16,453 bases of DNA, from NCBI GenBank assembly GCA_937925645.1, contig CALAMB010000120.1:1-16453 (forward strand). Direction: 5' to 3'. The DNA is from an uncultured Acidobacteriota bacterium (GTDB taxonomy: Bacteria > Acidobacteriota > JAAYUB01). Positions 7,397-14,255 of this stretch are shown one piece after another. Made by a program: the position numbers and the translations under genes. Position 1 is the first letter of the stretch, and each line of letters starts with the position of its first letter. The notes beneath the pieces are model-generated. The model was not told where the DNA came from and ran no database searches. It saw only the letters and a program-made list of their open reading frames with translations.

Positions 7397-8278
7397 ATGG
7401 ACCTGCACACGTTGAAGATTTTCATGGCCGTGGCTCGCGAGCGCAGCTTCTCCCGCGCGGCGGAGAAAACCCTGCGCACCCAGCCGGCGGTGTCATTGGC
7501 CATCCAGCGGCTGGAAGGCGAGCTTGGCGAAAAACTCATCGACCGGACCGGCAAGGAGCCGGTGCTCACAGACGCGGGACAGATGGTCCTGGAGTATGCC
7601 AATCGGTTCGAGAACACGGAGCGCGAGCTGGAGACCGCCCTGGCCGAGTTGCACGATGTCCGGGCCGGACGGCTGTCCATCGGCGCCAACGAATCCACCA
7701 CCCTCTATCTCATCGGCCACATCATGCAGTATCGACGGCTTTACCCCCGGGTCAAGGTTCAGGTGCGGCGGTGCCTGTCCAGCAAGATCCCCACCCAGAT
7801 CGCGGACGGCGACCTGGAACTCGGCGTCATCAGCTACCGCCCGGCCGACGAACAGATCCAGTCGGCGCCCCTGTTCACCGACCACCTCGCCTTCGTCGTC
7901 TCGCCCCGTCACCGCTTCGCCCGACGCAAGTCCATTTCCATAGCAGAGCTCGGCATGGAAACCTTCATCGCCCACAACGTCCATTCCCCCTACCGCGAAC
8001 TGGTTCTGCAGGCCTTCCAGCAACACCGGGTCCCCCTGCACATGGATCTGGAGATGCCCACGATTGAAACCATCAAGATCCTGGTGCAGCGCGACGAGGG
8101 CGTCGCCTTCCTGCCGCGGATGTGCGTGGTGCAGGAACTGCAGCAGGAGGCGCTCCGGGCCATCCGGGTCAAAGAGCTCGACGTGGAGCGCCAGATCCGG
8201 CTGGTCTATCCGGCCCGCCGGCAGCTCAGCCATGCCGCCACGGCGTTTCTGGAGCTGGTGGGGAAGCGGAATAGGTGA
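7397..8278 (+). CDS. LysR-type transcriptional regulator, divergent from leuABCD
   Basis: This 293-residue protein has the standard LysR layout. Residues 1-60 form the winged helix-turn-helix: LKIFMAVARERSFSRAAE, then QPAVSLAIQRLEGELG, then LIDRTGK and LTDAG. A linker helix spans about 60-88 and a periplasmic-binding-like effector domain about 90-293 (from GRLSIGANES). The recognition helix and the A-V-S-x-x-I-x-x-LE pattern are intact. AGGAG lies 9 bases before the ATG. The position, divergent from leuA, recalls leuO or ilvY beside branched-chain operons, but I cannot assign orthology from sequence alone. It likely controls leuABCD and itself. The last codons and TGA lie inside an 8-bp repeat array starting at 8269, so the C-terminus (…NR) is partly repeat-encoded. 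Confidence 0.93.
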   Translation: MDLHTLKIFMAVARERSFSRAAEKTLRTQPAVSLAIQRLEGELGEKLIDRTGKEPVLTDAGQMVLEYANRFENTERELETALAELHDVRAGRLSIGANESTTLYLIGHIMQYRRLYPRVKVQVRRCLSSKIPTQIADGDLELGVISYRPADEQIQSAPLFTDHLAFVVSPRHRFARRKSISIAELGMETFIAHNVHSPYRELVLQAFQQHRVPLHMDLEMPTIETIKILVQRDEGVAFLPRMCVVQELQQEALRAIRVKELDVERQIRLVYPARRQLSHAATAFLELVGKRNR

Positions 8279-8324
8279 ATAGGTGAACAGATGAATAGAT
8301 GACTGGATTATCCGGTGAATCAGG
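8269..8324 (+). repeat. Degenerate 8-bp tandem repeat overlapping the LysR stop codon
   Basis: Five consecutive 8-bp units read GAATAGGT, GAATAGGT, GAACAGAT, GAATAGAT and GACTGGAT, and GAATCAGG appears in phase at 8317. The array begins inside the last codons of the LysR gene, and the TGA at 8276-8278 is formed by the junction of the first two units. It matches, in degenerate form, the GGTGAATC repeats near 10233 and 12000. Confidence 0.7.
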
Positions 8325-8513
8325 AAAAACTCGCTCTCCCCATGCCAACATTGAACCTCTAATTCCGATCTACCAGACAGAGCATCGCCGCCTCCGGCTC
8401 GACCTGCATCGATTATTCGGCGACAGATGGTCACTTTTCCGCCGTCATCGTCGTTTTTTGCCCTATACTGTCAATATCCATGAACAGTCAGCGTCTACCA
8501 CAAGGAGGCCAAC

Positions 8514-9398
8514 ATGACTTCTCGAAGACCATTCTTCATCTTGATTGGACTAGTTTTCGCCGCCGCCATGTCTCCACTGTGCCCGGGGCAGGGGTTGCCA
8601 ACCACTTGGCAGGTCAACGGCAACGGCTACACCGGGCTCCTGGTCCTTACCACCGTCAACGCCACCACCAACGAGGTCAACGGCACGCTACTGGGCACTC
8701 CGGTCCGGGGCTACCTGGTGGGACGCCATTTGGTTCTGCACCGCTTTCCCCAGGGGTCGACGCAGATCTGGGACGGTTGGATCCTGGACCCGAAGCTGGG
8801 CGCGGCCGGTCAATCCTACTACAACGGCACCCCGATCATCGCCGGCTTGATCAGTGAGGACAAGGGCGCCGTGGACGGCGTCTATCCCTGGTACGCCGTC
8901 GCCCAGGGCACGGCCCCCCCGCCGCCTGTTGCCACCAGCCTGATCCTCAACGGCGGCTTCGAGCATGGCACCGCCGGAAACAACCGCACATCCGGCATCA
9001 CCTATTGGACGGTGATTCGCGAAAACGTCGATTTGGTGCAGGGATATTGGCAACAGATCAACGGATCGCGCAGCATCGACCTGAGTGGCACCAACGGCAG
9101 CGGCGCCATCGCCCAGACTTTCGCCACAACCCCCGGCCGACAATACGAAGTCAGCTTCTTCATCGCCGGGAACAGTATGTGTGAGCAACCCGTGAAGCAG
9201 ATGCGGGTGAGCGCTGCCGGCCAGTCTGCCAATTTCAGCTTTGACACGAAGGGCCGGAATCTCACTAACATGGGCTGGCAGAAAAAGAGCTGGATCTTTA
9301 CGGCCAACGCTGCATCCACCACGCTTGTCTTCGAGAGCATAGGGCCGAACGTCAGGTGCGGGATGGCGCTGGACAACGTGGGGGTGTATCCGCGCTGA
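8514..9398 (+). CDS. Secreted two-domain protein with C-terminal choice-of-anchor C/DUF642 domain
   Basis: This 294-residue protein carries a signal peptide (MTSRRPFF, hydrophobic 7-19, cleavage near 26). Residues 29-131 form a beta-rich domain: TWQVNGNGYTGLLVL, repeated G-T and V-x-G turns and a final VYPWYAV; I recognise this pattern from other secreted bacterial proteins but have no functional name for it. A Pro-rich linker (134-142) joins residues 143-294, a beta-sandwich with NGGFE (146-150), SIDLSG (187-192), IAQTF, YEVSFFIAGN (211-220), MGW (253-255), TTLVFES and CGMALDNV (282-289). These are the marks of DUF642/choice-of-anchor C domains, which are linked to carbohydrate or cell-wall binding. 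No sorting signal follows. AGGAGG is 5 bases before the ATG. Probably extracellular or periplasmic; ligand unknown. Confidence 0.85.
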   Translation: MTSRRPFFILIGLVFAAAMSPLCPGQGLPTTWQVNGNGYTGLLVLTTVNATTNEVNGTLLGTPVRGYLVGRHLVLHRFPQGSTQIWDGWILDPKLGAAGQSYYNGTPIIAGLISEDKGAVDGVYPWYAVAQGTAPPPPVATSLILNGGFEHGTAGNNRTSGITYWTVIRENVDLVQGYWQQINGSRSIDLSGTNGSGAIAQTFATTPGRQYEVSFFIAGNSMCEQPVKQMRVSAAGQSANFSFDTKGRNLTNMGWQKKSWIFTANAASTTLVFESIGPNVRCGMALDNVGVYPR

Positions 9399-9406
9399 CC
9401 AGCCGT

Positions 9407-9430
9407 CCGGGAGACTGGGTGATTCTCCGG
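9407..9430. terminator. Possible stem-loop after the DUF642 protein gene
   Basis: CCGGGAGA pairs with TCTCCGG with one bulged G, around a short loop, eight bases after the stop codon. No T tract follows. The 124-bp gap is between converging genes, so a bidirectional terminator would fit, but support is weak. Confidence 0.25.
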
Positions 9431-9522
9431 TTCCGGGCGATCACTCCCCGATCGGACACGATCTCGCGACCGAGCCTCGCCCATCCTTGCCGGCCTCGGG
9501 CTGGAAAGCCCGCCATGAACAG

Positions 9523-10086
9523 TCAGGGGGCGGCGGTTATGGAGTCGCCAACGAGGCGCCAACGCCAGGTGCGCACCGGAGGCTTGTCTCTGGACTCATC
9601 ATATCCGCCGCGGCGCGATTCCCGGTCGAAGCAGGTGAAATCGATGGCTGAGCGAAACTCGATGTCATCGGGGCCGGCCCAGCGCACGTCTTCGACGGTC
9701 AGCGGATAAGGATCGAGCGTCGCCTCCGCCGACAGCCGCTCCCCGTCACGGCCACCGCCGGCTACGAGTTCGTTCAGCCGGTAAACGGTCAGATACGGGT
9801 GCCCCTCCCCCACCGAGACGATGGCCGCACTGGCGCCGTCGGGCGATATTTGGATGTCCTGAATTCGGGCCAGCAGATCGGTTTCCGCCCGGGCAAGACA
9901 AAGGTCGCCCGACGCATCGATCCAGCCCAGCAAGTCACCGTCTTCGAGGACCACCACCGCCAGCGCCCGGCACGGTCCTCCGGACACGGGGTGCTCGCGC
10001 ACGTTGCGGTACCCGGTGCCGCACGCCGAGAAGCTCAGCACGGTGATGCCGGCCAGCAAAACGATCCGCCCCGGTGAAGCGATCAT
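9523..10086 (-). CDS. Hypothetical lipoprotein
   Basis: I do not recognise this 187-residue protein. It starts with a short positive region and a hydrophobic stretch (8-20) ending in SFSAC, with C22 as the likely lipidated cysteine; Phe at -3 is less usual for a lipobox. The mature part contains a strand-rich stretch: ALAVVVLEDGDLLGWID (41-57), IQDIQISPDGASAAIVSVGEG (75-95) and YLTVYRLNELV. The S-P-D-G turn is typical of a beta-propeller/TolB-like blade, but the protein is too short for a full propeller. The end is basic and Trp-rich (VRTWRWRL). GGAG lies 7 bases before the ATG. It diverges from the C69 peptidase gene across 267 bp. Probably anchored in the cell envelope. Confidence 0.75.
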   Translation of the reverse strand: MIASPGRIVLLAGITVLSFSACGTGYRNVREHPVSGGPCRALAVVVLEDGDLLGWIDASGDLCLARAETDLLARIQDIQISPDGASAAIVSVGEGHPYLTVYRLNELVAGGGRDGERLSAEATLDPYPLTVEDVRWAGPDDIEFRSAIDFTCFDRESRRGGYDESRDKPPVRTWRWRLVGDSITAAP

Positions 10087-10232
10087 CCAATTCTCCAGCC
10101 ATCAGAATGAACACAGCTTGTCCCGATCATCCTACCAGTCAAGGGGGGATTTCTGAAATACGGATTCGTATTGTGCTTCCAGATGCCCGGCCACACTCAA
10201 ACCAAAACGCCACGACCGCTCATGCCTCCTCT

Positions 10233-10272
10233 TTCACCGATTCACTAATTCACCGATTCACCGATTCACCGG
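10233..10272 (-). repeat. 8-bp tandem repeat (GGTGAATC type) upstream of the C69 peptidase gene
   Basis: Five consecutive units read TTCACCGA, TTCACTAA, TTCACCGA, TTCACCGA and TTCACCGG on the plus strand. In reverse complement they are the same unit, GGTGAATC, as the array at 12000-12023. It lies in the 267-bp intergenic region between the divergent lipoprotein and peptidase genes, 82 bp before the peptidase ATG. Confidence 0.85.
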
Positions 10273-10353
10273 TCTTCTTTTCCTTTGGCCTCCCGCCCGT
10301 CTTTGTGTACCCTATCGCTTCGAGATCGCATTCCCGATAGGAGAATTCACTCC

Positions 10354-11991
10354 ATGAAGCACCGTGTCGCTATCCTGGTCCTGATCGTCCTGGCCGCCGG
10401 CGCTTCCGCCGCGTGGGGCTGCACCATTATCGGCGTGGGCAAGAAGGCCTCCGCCGACGGCTCCGTGATCGTCTCCCACACCGACTGCGGCCCCGACTCC
10501 CGCATCCGCGTGGTGCCGGCCCAGCCCTTCGCGCCCGGGACGCTGGCACCGGTTTACTGGGGCCTGCAGGATCCGGCCCAGCCGCTGGAGGCACCCGCCG
10601 AAATTCTCAGCTACATCCCCCAGGTTGAGAAGACCTACGCCTACTTCCGCTCCGCCTACTCCCACCTGAACGAGCACCAGTTGGCCATCGCCGAGAGCAC
10701 CACCAACCAGCGGCCGGAACTGGCCGCCGAGAAGGGGAAGTGCGAGCAGATCATGACCATCGAGCAAGCGCAAATATTCGCCCTGCAGCGCTGCCGAACC
10801 GCCCGCGAGGCGGTGCGTCTCATCGGCGAGCTGACCACCACCTACGGCTTCCTGTGCTCCAGCGGCGACGGCTCCGAGACCCTCTGCATCGGCGACCCCA
10901 ACGAGGCATGGGTCATGGAGGTGTTCGGCGTGGGGCCGGAGTGGAAGAAAGTCAGCGGGGCCCCCGGCGCCATCTGGGCCGCCCAGCGGATCCCCGACGA
11001 CCACGCCGTCATGATCCCCAACTGGAGCATTCTCAAGGAGCTTCACCCGGAGGACACGGCCAATTGCATGGTCTCGGCCAACTGGCAACAGGCGGCCGTG
11101 GACCGCGGCTGGTACGATCCGGCCGCCGGCCGCCCGTTCGTCTGGCAGGAGATCTACGCGCCCCTGCCGCAGGAGTTCGCCACCAGCCGCTTCTGGCTCT
11201 TCCACACCACGTTCGCCCCCGCCCTGCGCGAATGGCCGGACCGGAAACTCTCCGACGATCCCCTCAAGGGAATCAACCCGTACTACCAGTACGTCGAGTC
11301 CCTGTCCATCTACCCGTTCTCCATCAAGCCGGAGCGGCCCGTCTCCGTCCGCGACGTGATCGCGTTTCAGCGCTCAGTGTTCGAGGGGACCATCTACGAC
11401 CTCACCGCCGACCCGAACTGGCTCGTGCCCGACGGCAAGGGCGGCTTTGTCAAGAGCCCGCTGGCCACCCCGTTCCCGGGCAAGGACCTGCGGCTGCTGC
11501 TCAAGCTCACCAACCGCCGCCCCGTGGCGCGCCACCGCGGCCACTACGGCATGGTCTGCCAGCTGCGGAGCTGGCTCCCCGATCCGGTGGGCGGCGTCTA
11601 CTGGGTGTACCTCGACAACCCCTACTTCAGCCCCTACGTCCCCTTCTACGCCGGCGTGACGACCACCGCCGCATGCTACCAGACCTACGATCCCGAACGC
11701 TTCTCCGAAGAATCGGCCCGCTGGGCCATCGACTTCGTGGACAACCTGGCGGGACTCCGGTTCCAGAATGCCATCGAGGACGTCCGTGCCGTGCGCGATC
11801 CATGGGAAGAAAAAATGTTCGCCCGGCAAGCCGAAGTGGAGGCCGAGGCGGTCCGGCTTCACGGACAGGACCCGACGGCGGCCCGTGATTACCTGACCCG
11901 TTACTGCATCGGCCTGCAGGAGGAAGTCCCGCCCATGTTCCGGCAGCTGCGGGAGACGATCATCACGAAGTATACGAACAACCGGGAATGA
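10354..11991 (+). CDS. Exported dipeptidase, peptidase family C69 (PepD/U34 type)
   Basis: This 545-residue protein is an N-terminal-nucleophile hydrolase that cleaves dipeptides. The signal segment MKHRVAILVLIVLAAGASAAWG is followed directly by C23, in CTIIGVGKKASADGSVIVSHTDCG, the family pattern in which a cysteine exposed by cleavage is the nucleophile and the GKxASxDGS loop follows. SSGDGSETLCIGDPNEAWVMEVFG (about 170-193) and a region with R-H-x-G-H-Y-G (about 388-394) are further family traits. Length fits secreted C69 members (500-600). The start at 10354 is preferred over an upstream ATG at 10285 because AGGAG precedes it and the signal peptide begins there. The protein is probably periplasmic or secreted and used in peptide scavenging. 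It stands alone; an 8-bp repeat array lies on each side of it. Confidence 0.92.
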   Translation: MKHRVAILVLIVLAAGASAAWGCTIIGVGKKASADGSVIVSHTDCGPDSRIRVVPAQPFAPGTLAPVYWGLQDPAQPLEAPAEILSYIPQVEKTYAYFRSAYSHLNEHQLAIAESTTNQRPELAAEKGKCEQIMTIEQAQIFALQRCRTAREAVRLIGELTTTYGFLCSSGDGSETLCIGDPNEAWVMEVFGVGPEWKKVSGAPGAIWAAQRIPDDHAVMIPNWSILKELHPEDTANCMVSANWQQAAVDRGWYDPAAGRPFVWQEIYAPLPQEFATSRFWLFHTTFAPALREWPDRKLSDDPLKGINPYYQYVESLSIYPFSIKPERPVSVRDVIAFQRSVFEGTIYDLTADPNWLVPDGKGGFVKSPLATPFPGKDLRLLLKLTNRRPVARHRGHYGMVCQLRSWLPDPVGGVYWVYLDNPYFSPYVPFYAGVTTTAACYQTYDPERFSEESARWAIDFVDNLAGLRFQNAIEDVRAVRDPWEEKMFARQAEVEAEAVRLHGQDPTAARDYLTRYCIGLQEEVPPMFRQLRETIITKYTNNRE

Positions 11992-11999
11992 GGGGGGAC

Positions 12000-12023
12000 G
12001 GTGAATCGGTGAATCGGTGAATC
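12000..12023 (+). repeat. 8-bp tandem repeat, three perfect GGTGAATC units
   Basis: Three identical 8-bp units follow each other, eight bases after the C69 peptidase stop codon. The unit is the same as in the inverted array at 10233-10272 and related to that at 8269. Confidence 0.9.
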
Positions 12024-12280
12024 GGGAGACGGATCAACCATCAACGATCAACCATCAACCATCAACCGTTTATAGAGGCAGGCAGCGGGGATCGCACGCG
12101 GTCTACGACTTGCAGCCCCTGGACACGCCTGCAGCCGACTGGCCCGATTTCGGCTGCTTCACCGGCCGCTTCGCCGAAGAGGCCCTGAAGTTCTTCGCCA
12201 GCCTGTTGGTCGTGTGGACCGCCCTGCTCAAATACGCGCGCGATTACTTGCCGGGATTGCTGGCGACTCAGGCAAAGTGA
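12017..12280 (+). CDS. Hypothetical small protein or gene remnant
   Basis: The frame runs from an ATG-like start inside the repeat arrays to TGA at 12278-12280 (87 codons). The first 20 codons are translated repeats (Thr-Ile-Asn-His-Gln-Pro type) and are probably not protein. From about 12085 the codons favour G/C in third position like true genes here, and the residues (DWPDFGCFTGRFAEEALKFF, then a hydrophobic SLLVVWTALLKYAR stretch and LPGLLA) look like a natural C-terminus with an amphipathic or membrane helix. No ribosome binding site or good start precedes that part. It may be the 3' end of a gene whose front was lost, or chance. I do not recognise the family. Confidence 0.3.
   Translation: MNRETDQPSTINHQPSTVYRGRQRGSHAVYDLQPLDTPAADWPDFGCFTGRFAEEALKFFASLLVVWTALLKYARDYLPGLLATQAK
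12033..12067 (+). repeat. 7-bp tandem repeat (ATCAACC)
   Basis: Five units of ATCAACC run without gaps, the second being ATCAACG. It starts 9 bases after the GGTGAATC array, so two tandem repeats with different unit length sit side by side. Confidence 0.85.
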
Positions 12281-12282
12281 GA

Positions 12283-12337
12283 CACAGGGTCTCCGGCGCC
12301 GGGCCAGCGGGAACCGCCGCGGGGCCGGATCTCTGTG
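12283..12337. terminator. Imperfect hairpin between converging reading frames
   Basis: CACAG (12283-12287) pairs with CTGTG (12333-12337), and TCCGGC (12292-12297) with GCCGGA (12324-12329), separated by a small internal loop. The GC-rich apical loop can fold further. It starts three bases after the TGA at 12280 and lies 14 bp before the end of the converging FGE-like gene, where a bidirectional terminator would be useful. No T tract is present. Confidence 0.35.
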
Positions 12338-12350
12338 CCTACATCCCTTG

Positions 12351-13961
12351 CTATTCCACCACCCGGCACAGACGGAAGCCGCCGGTGTTGAGGCCCGAAT
12401 CCGGGTTGTATGCCCCGCGGTCCGACGATCGGCATGACAGGGCGGGGTAGTCCCAGCCGCCGCCGCGCAGCGATCGATTACCGGAACCCCCCGGCCCCCG
12501 GTAATCCGTCACCGGCCCCGCCGGGTAGGCGCCGGCCCAGTCCCAGCACCATTCCCAGACGTTTCCGTGCACGTCGTACAGGCCCCATGGGTTTGGCAAC
12601 CGGCTCCTCGCCGGGCTTGTTCCGCCACTGTTGTTGGCGCAAAAGACGGCCACTTTCTCCAGGCTGGGCAGGAGGCCGGCTGTGCAGTACGACGTGCAAT
12701 AGCTAAAATTCGGTTCATTCACGGAAAACGGCGTGGTCGAGCCCGCCCGGCAGCAATATTCCCATTCTCCCTCCGTGGGCAGCCGGTACCCTTCGGCCTC
12801 CCAGTCACAGAACACCGTGCCGGTCCCGTAGTTGGCCGCCGTCAGCGGAATGCTCATAGCCTCATCCTTGAAATAGCAGGGCGCCAACCCCTGCGCCGCG
12901 CTCAGCAGGTTGGCGAACAGCACGGCGGCGCGCCAGGTCACCATCTGCACCGGATGGTCCATTCCCCCGCCGTGGCCGGTGCTCGTCGGATCCGCCGGCA
13001 GCGTCGGCTGCAGCGCCTGCAGGTCGGCCCACATCTGCCGCGTCACTTCGGTGGCCATCACCGCCAGATTGCGAGTGAGCGTATGGCGGAACGGCGCCTC
13101 GTCCGCATAGTCGCACGGATCGCCCGGTCCGCGCCCCTGCCAGAATGTCCCCGCCGCCACCCGCATCAGGTCGCCGACGATGGAATCGATGGCGTACAGT
13201 CCGAAACAGGGATTGAGTGTCGCCGTCACTGCGGCATTGAAAAACACGTGCCGGTCCTGGCTATCGTTGCCGGTGATGGACATGGGCGGCGGAAAGGCCT
13301 GCTGGCAACTGAAGATGCGGACCTGGTCGAAGTCGGCGTAGGCCACCCCGGGCCAGAATCCGTCGGAGAACCGCACGTACTTGGTCCCCGGGGCGATGTC
13401 GGCGATCTCCTGCCAGCCCACGAGCGATCCGTTTCGGTAGGCCTCCGCCTGCACGGTGAGGGGCACGTCGAACGGATTCATCACGACCATGCCCGTCCAG
13501 GTGAAGTGCGCCGTCACCGTGTTGGGCAGCACGTACTCCCAACCCAGGGTGTCCGCGAGAAAGAACTCGCACAACGAGGCACTGTCGCCATAGCGGAACG
13601 ACAGTTTGGGGCGCAGGCGGGGATTGTCCGTGTCGATCACGAAAATGCCTTCCTTCGCTTGAAGTGGAATATCATCCGGCGCCCACTCGTATCCGGCAAA
13701 ATTGGTCATGACCAGCCGCACCGAAGAATGCGCCGGCACCTCGAACTCCTGCGGGGTTGCCGGTGTGCCCGCCTCATCCCAAACGGTGATCTCGAAGGAG
13801 TCAGCGGTGTTGCCGTTGTTGTACACCTCGATGGTGTTGACCCACGGCGCCAGACTCGTGACATGGGGGCCGAAGTAGCGGCAGAGCGCCCCCCGGGCGG
13901 CCGCCCCGCCACCCACGATCACCAGAACGCCCACCAACAGATAGTGCATGGATCGACGCAT
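12351..13961 (-). CDS. Secreted protein with C-terminal FGE-sulfatase (SUMF1-like) domain
   Basis: This 536-residue protein has a signal peptide (MRRSMHYLLVGVLVIVGGGA, cleavage near 25). Residues 30-220 look like two beta-sandwich units (NTIEVYNNGNTADSFEITV at 42-60, HFTWTGMVVMNPFDVPL at 152-168); I cannot name them. The FGE-sulfatase domain spans about 264-536: LMRVAAGTFWQG, YRLPTEGEWEY (392-402), NPWGLYDVHGNVWEW (457-471), RSLRGGGW (496-503), GFRLCR (528-533). True formylglycine-generating enzymes use two active-site cysteines after R-G-G-S; here the first position is Tyr505 and only C510 remains, so sulfatase activation is unlikely and a binding or structural role is more probable. GGGAGG precedes the ATG at 13961; an earlier ATG at 13991 lacks one. 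Cys-rich, so disulfides are likely. No sulfatase gene is nearby. Confidence 0.9.
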   Translation of the reverse strand: MRRSMHYLLVGVLVIVGGGAAARGALCRYFGPHVTSLAPWVNTIEVYNNGNTADSFEITVWDEAGTPATPQEFEVPAHSSVRLVMTNFAGYEWAPDDIPLQAKEGIFVIDTDNPRLRPKLSFRYGDSASLCEFFLADTLGWEYVLPNTVTAHFTWTGMVVMNPFDVPLTVQAEAYRNGSLVGWQEIADIAPGTKYVRFSDGFWPGVAYADFDQVRIFSCQQAFPPPMSITGNDSQDRHVFFNAAVTATLNPCFGLYAIDSIVGDLMRVAAGTFWQGRGPGDPCDYADEAPFRHTLTRNLAVMATEVTRQMWADLQALQPTLPADPTSTGHGGGMDHPVQMVTWRAAVLFANLLSAAQGLAPCYFKDEAMSIPLTAANYGTGTVFCDWEAEGYRLPTEGEWEYCCRAGSTTPFSVNEPNFSYCTSYCTAGLLPSLEKVAVFCANNSGGTSPARSRLPNPWGLYDVHGNVWEWCWDWAGAYPAGPVTDYRGPGGSGNRSLRGGGWDYPALSCRSSDRGAYNPDSGLNTGGFRLCRVVE

Positions 13962-14167
13962 AACCACCTCCCGTAAGCTGTGGAACAGCACCCGAAGACC
14001 GGTTCACACCACACCGGCGTTCACATCGACAGGTCTCTCGGATGCGGATAGCTTCGCTCATCATTTCAAAGCCGTCACGGAGCGGCTCTGATCAAGCGGC
14101 CCCGCTCCCGGCGAAATGATCCGCGGATACACAGTTCGCTGTAACTTGCAGATAAATTCTTGATTCA

Positions 14168-14182
14168 GATTCTACCAGAATC
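14168..14182. promoter_or_regulatory. Perfect inverted repeat upstream of the FGE-like gene
   Basis: GATTCT-ACC-AGAATC is a perfect 6+6 dyad in a locally AT-rich patch (about 14128-14182). The surrounding gap, 13962-14255, holds no gene I can support. The site is about 210 bp upstream of the FGE-like ATG and could be an operator or a hairpin at the end of the preceding gene. Confidence 0.25.
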
Positions 14183-14255
14183 ACCGGCCGGCGGCAAACG
14201 ATGTCCGGGCTCGATCGAAAAGCGAGATGCCAGACCGACCGGCGCTCAGCCGATT

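Larger units (their letters stand above)
11992..12350. other. Repeat-rich intergenic stretch with a coding-like fragment
   Basis: These 359 bp between two firmly supported genes hold, in order, an 8-bp tandem repeat (12000), a 7-bp tandem repeat (12033), a coding-like stretch ending in TGA at 12280 and a long imperfect hairpin (12283-12337). I see no RNA gene and no insertion-sequence ends. Confidence 0.6.

Noticed and set aside
8269..12067. 8-bp and 7-bp arrays considered as CRISPR, iterons or attachment sites
   Set aside because: Units are too short and contiguous for CRISPR, no replication initiator or integrase gene is present, and the arrays occur at several sites.
12567..13976. Plus-strand frame of 469 codons opposite the FGE-like gene
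   Set aside because: The minus-strand gene has a signal peptide, a ribosome site and clear domain motifs; the plus frame is Arg/His/Gly-rich shadow sequence.
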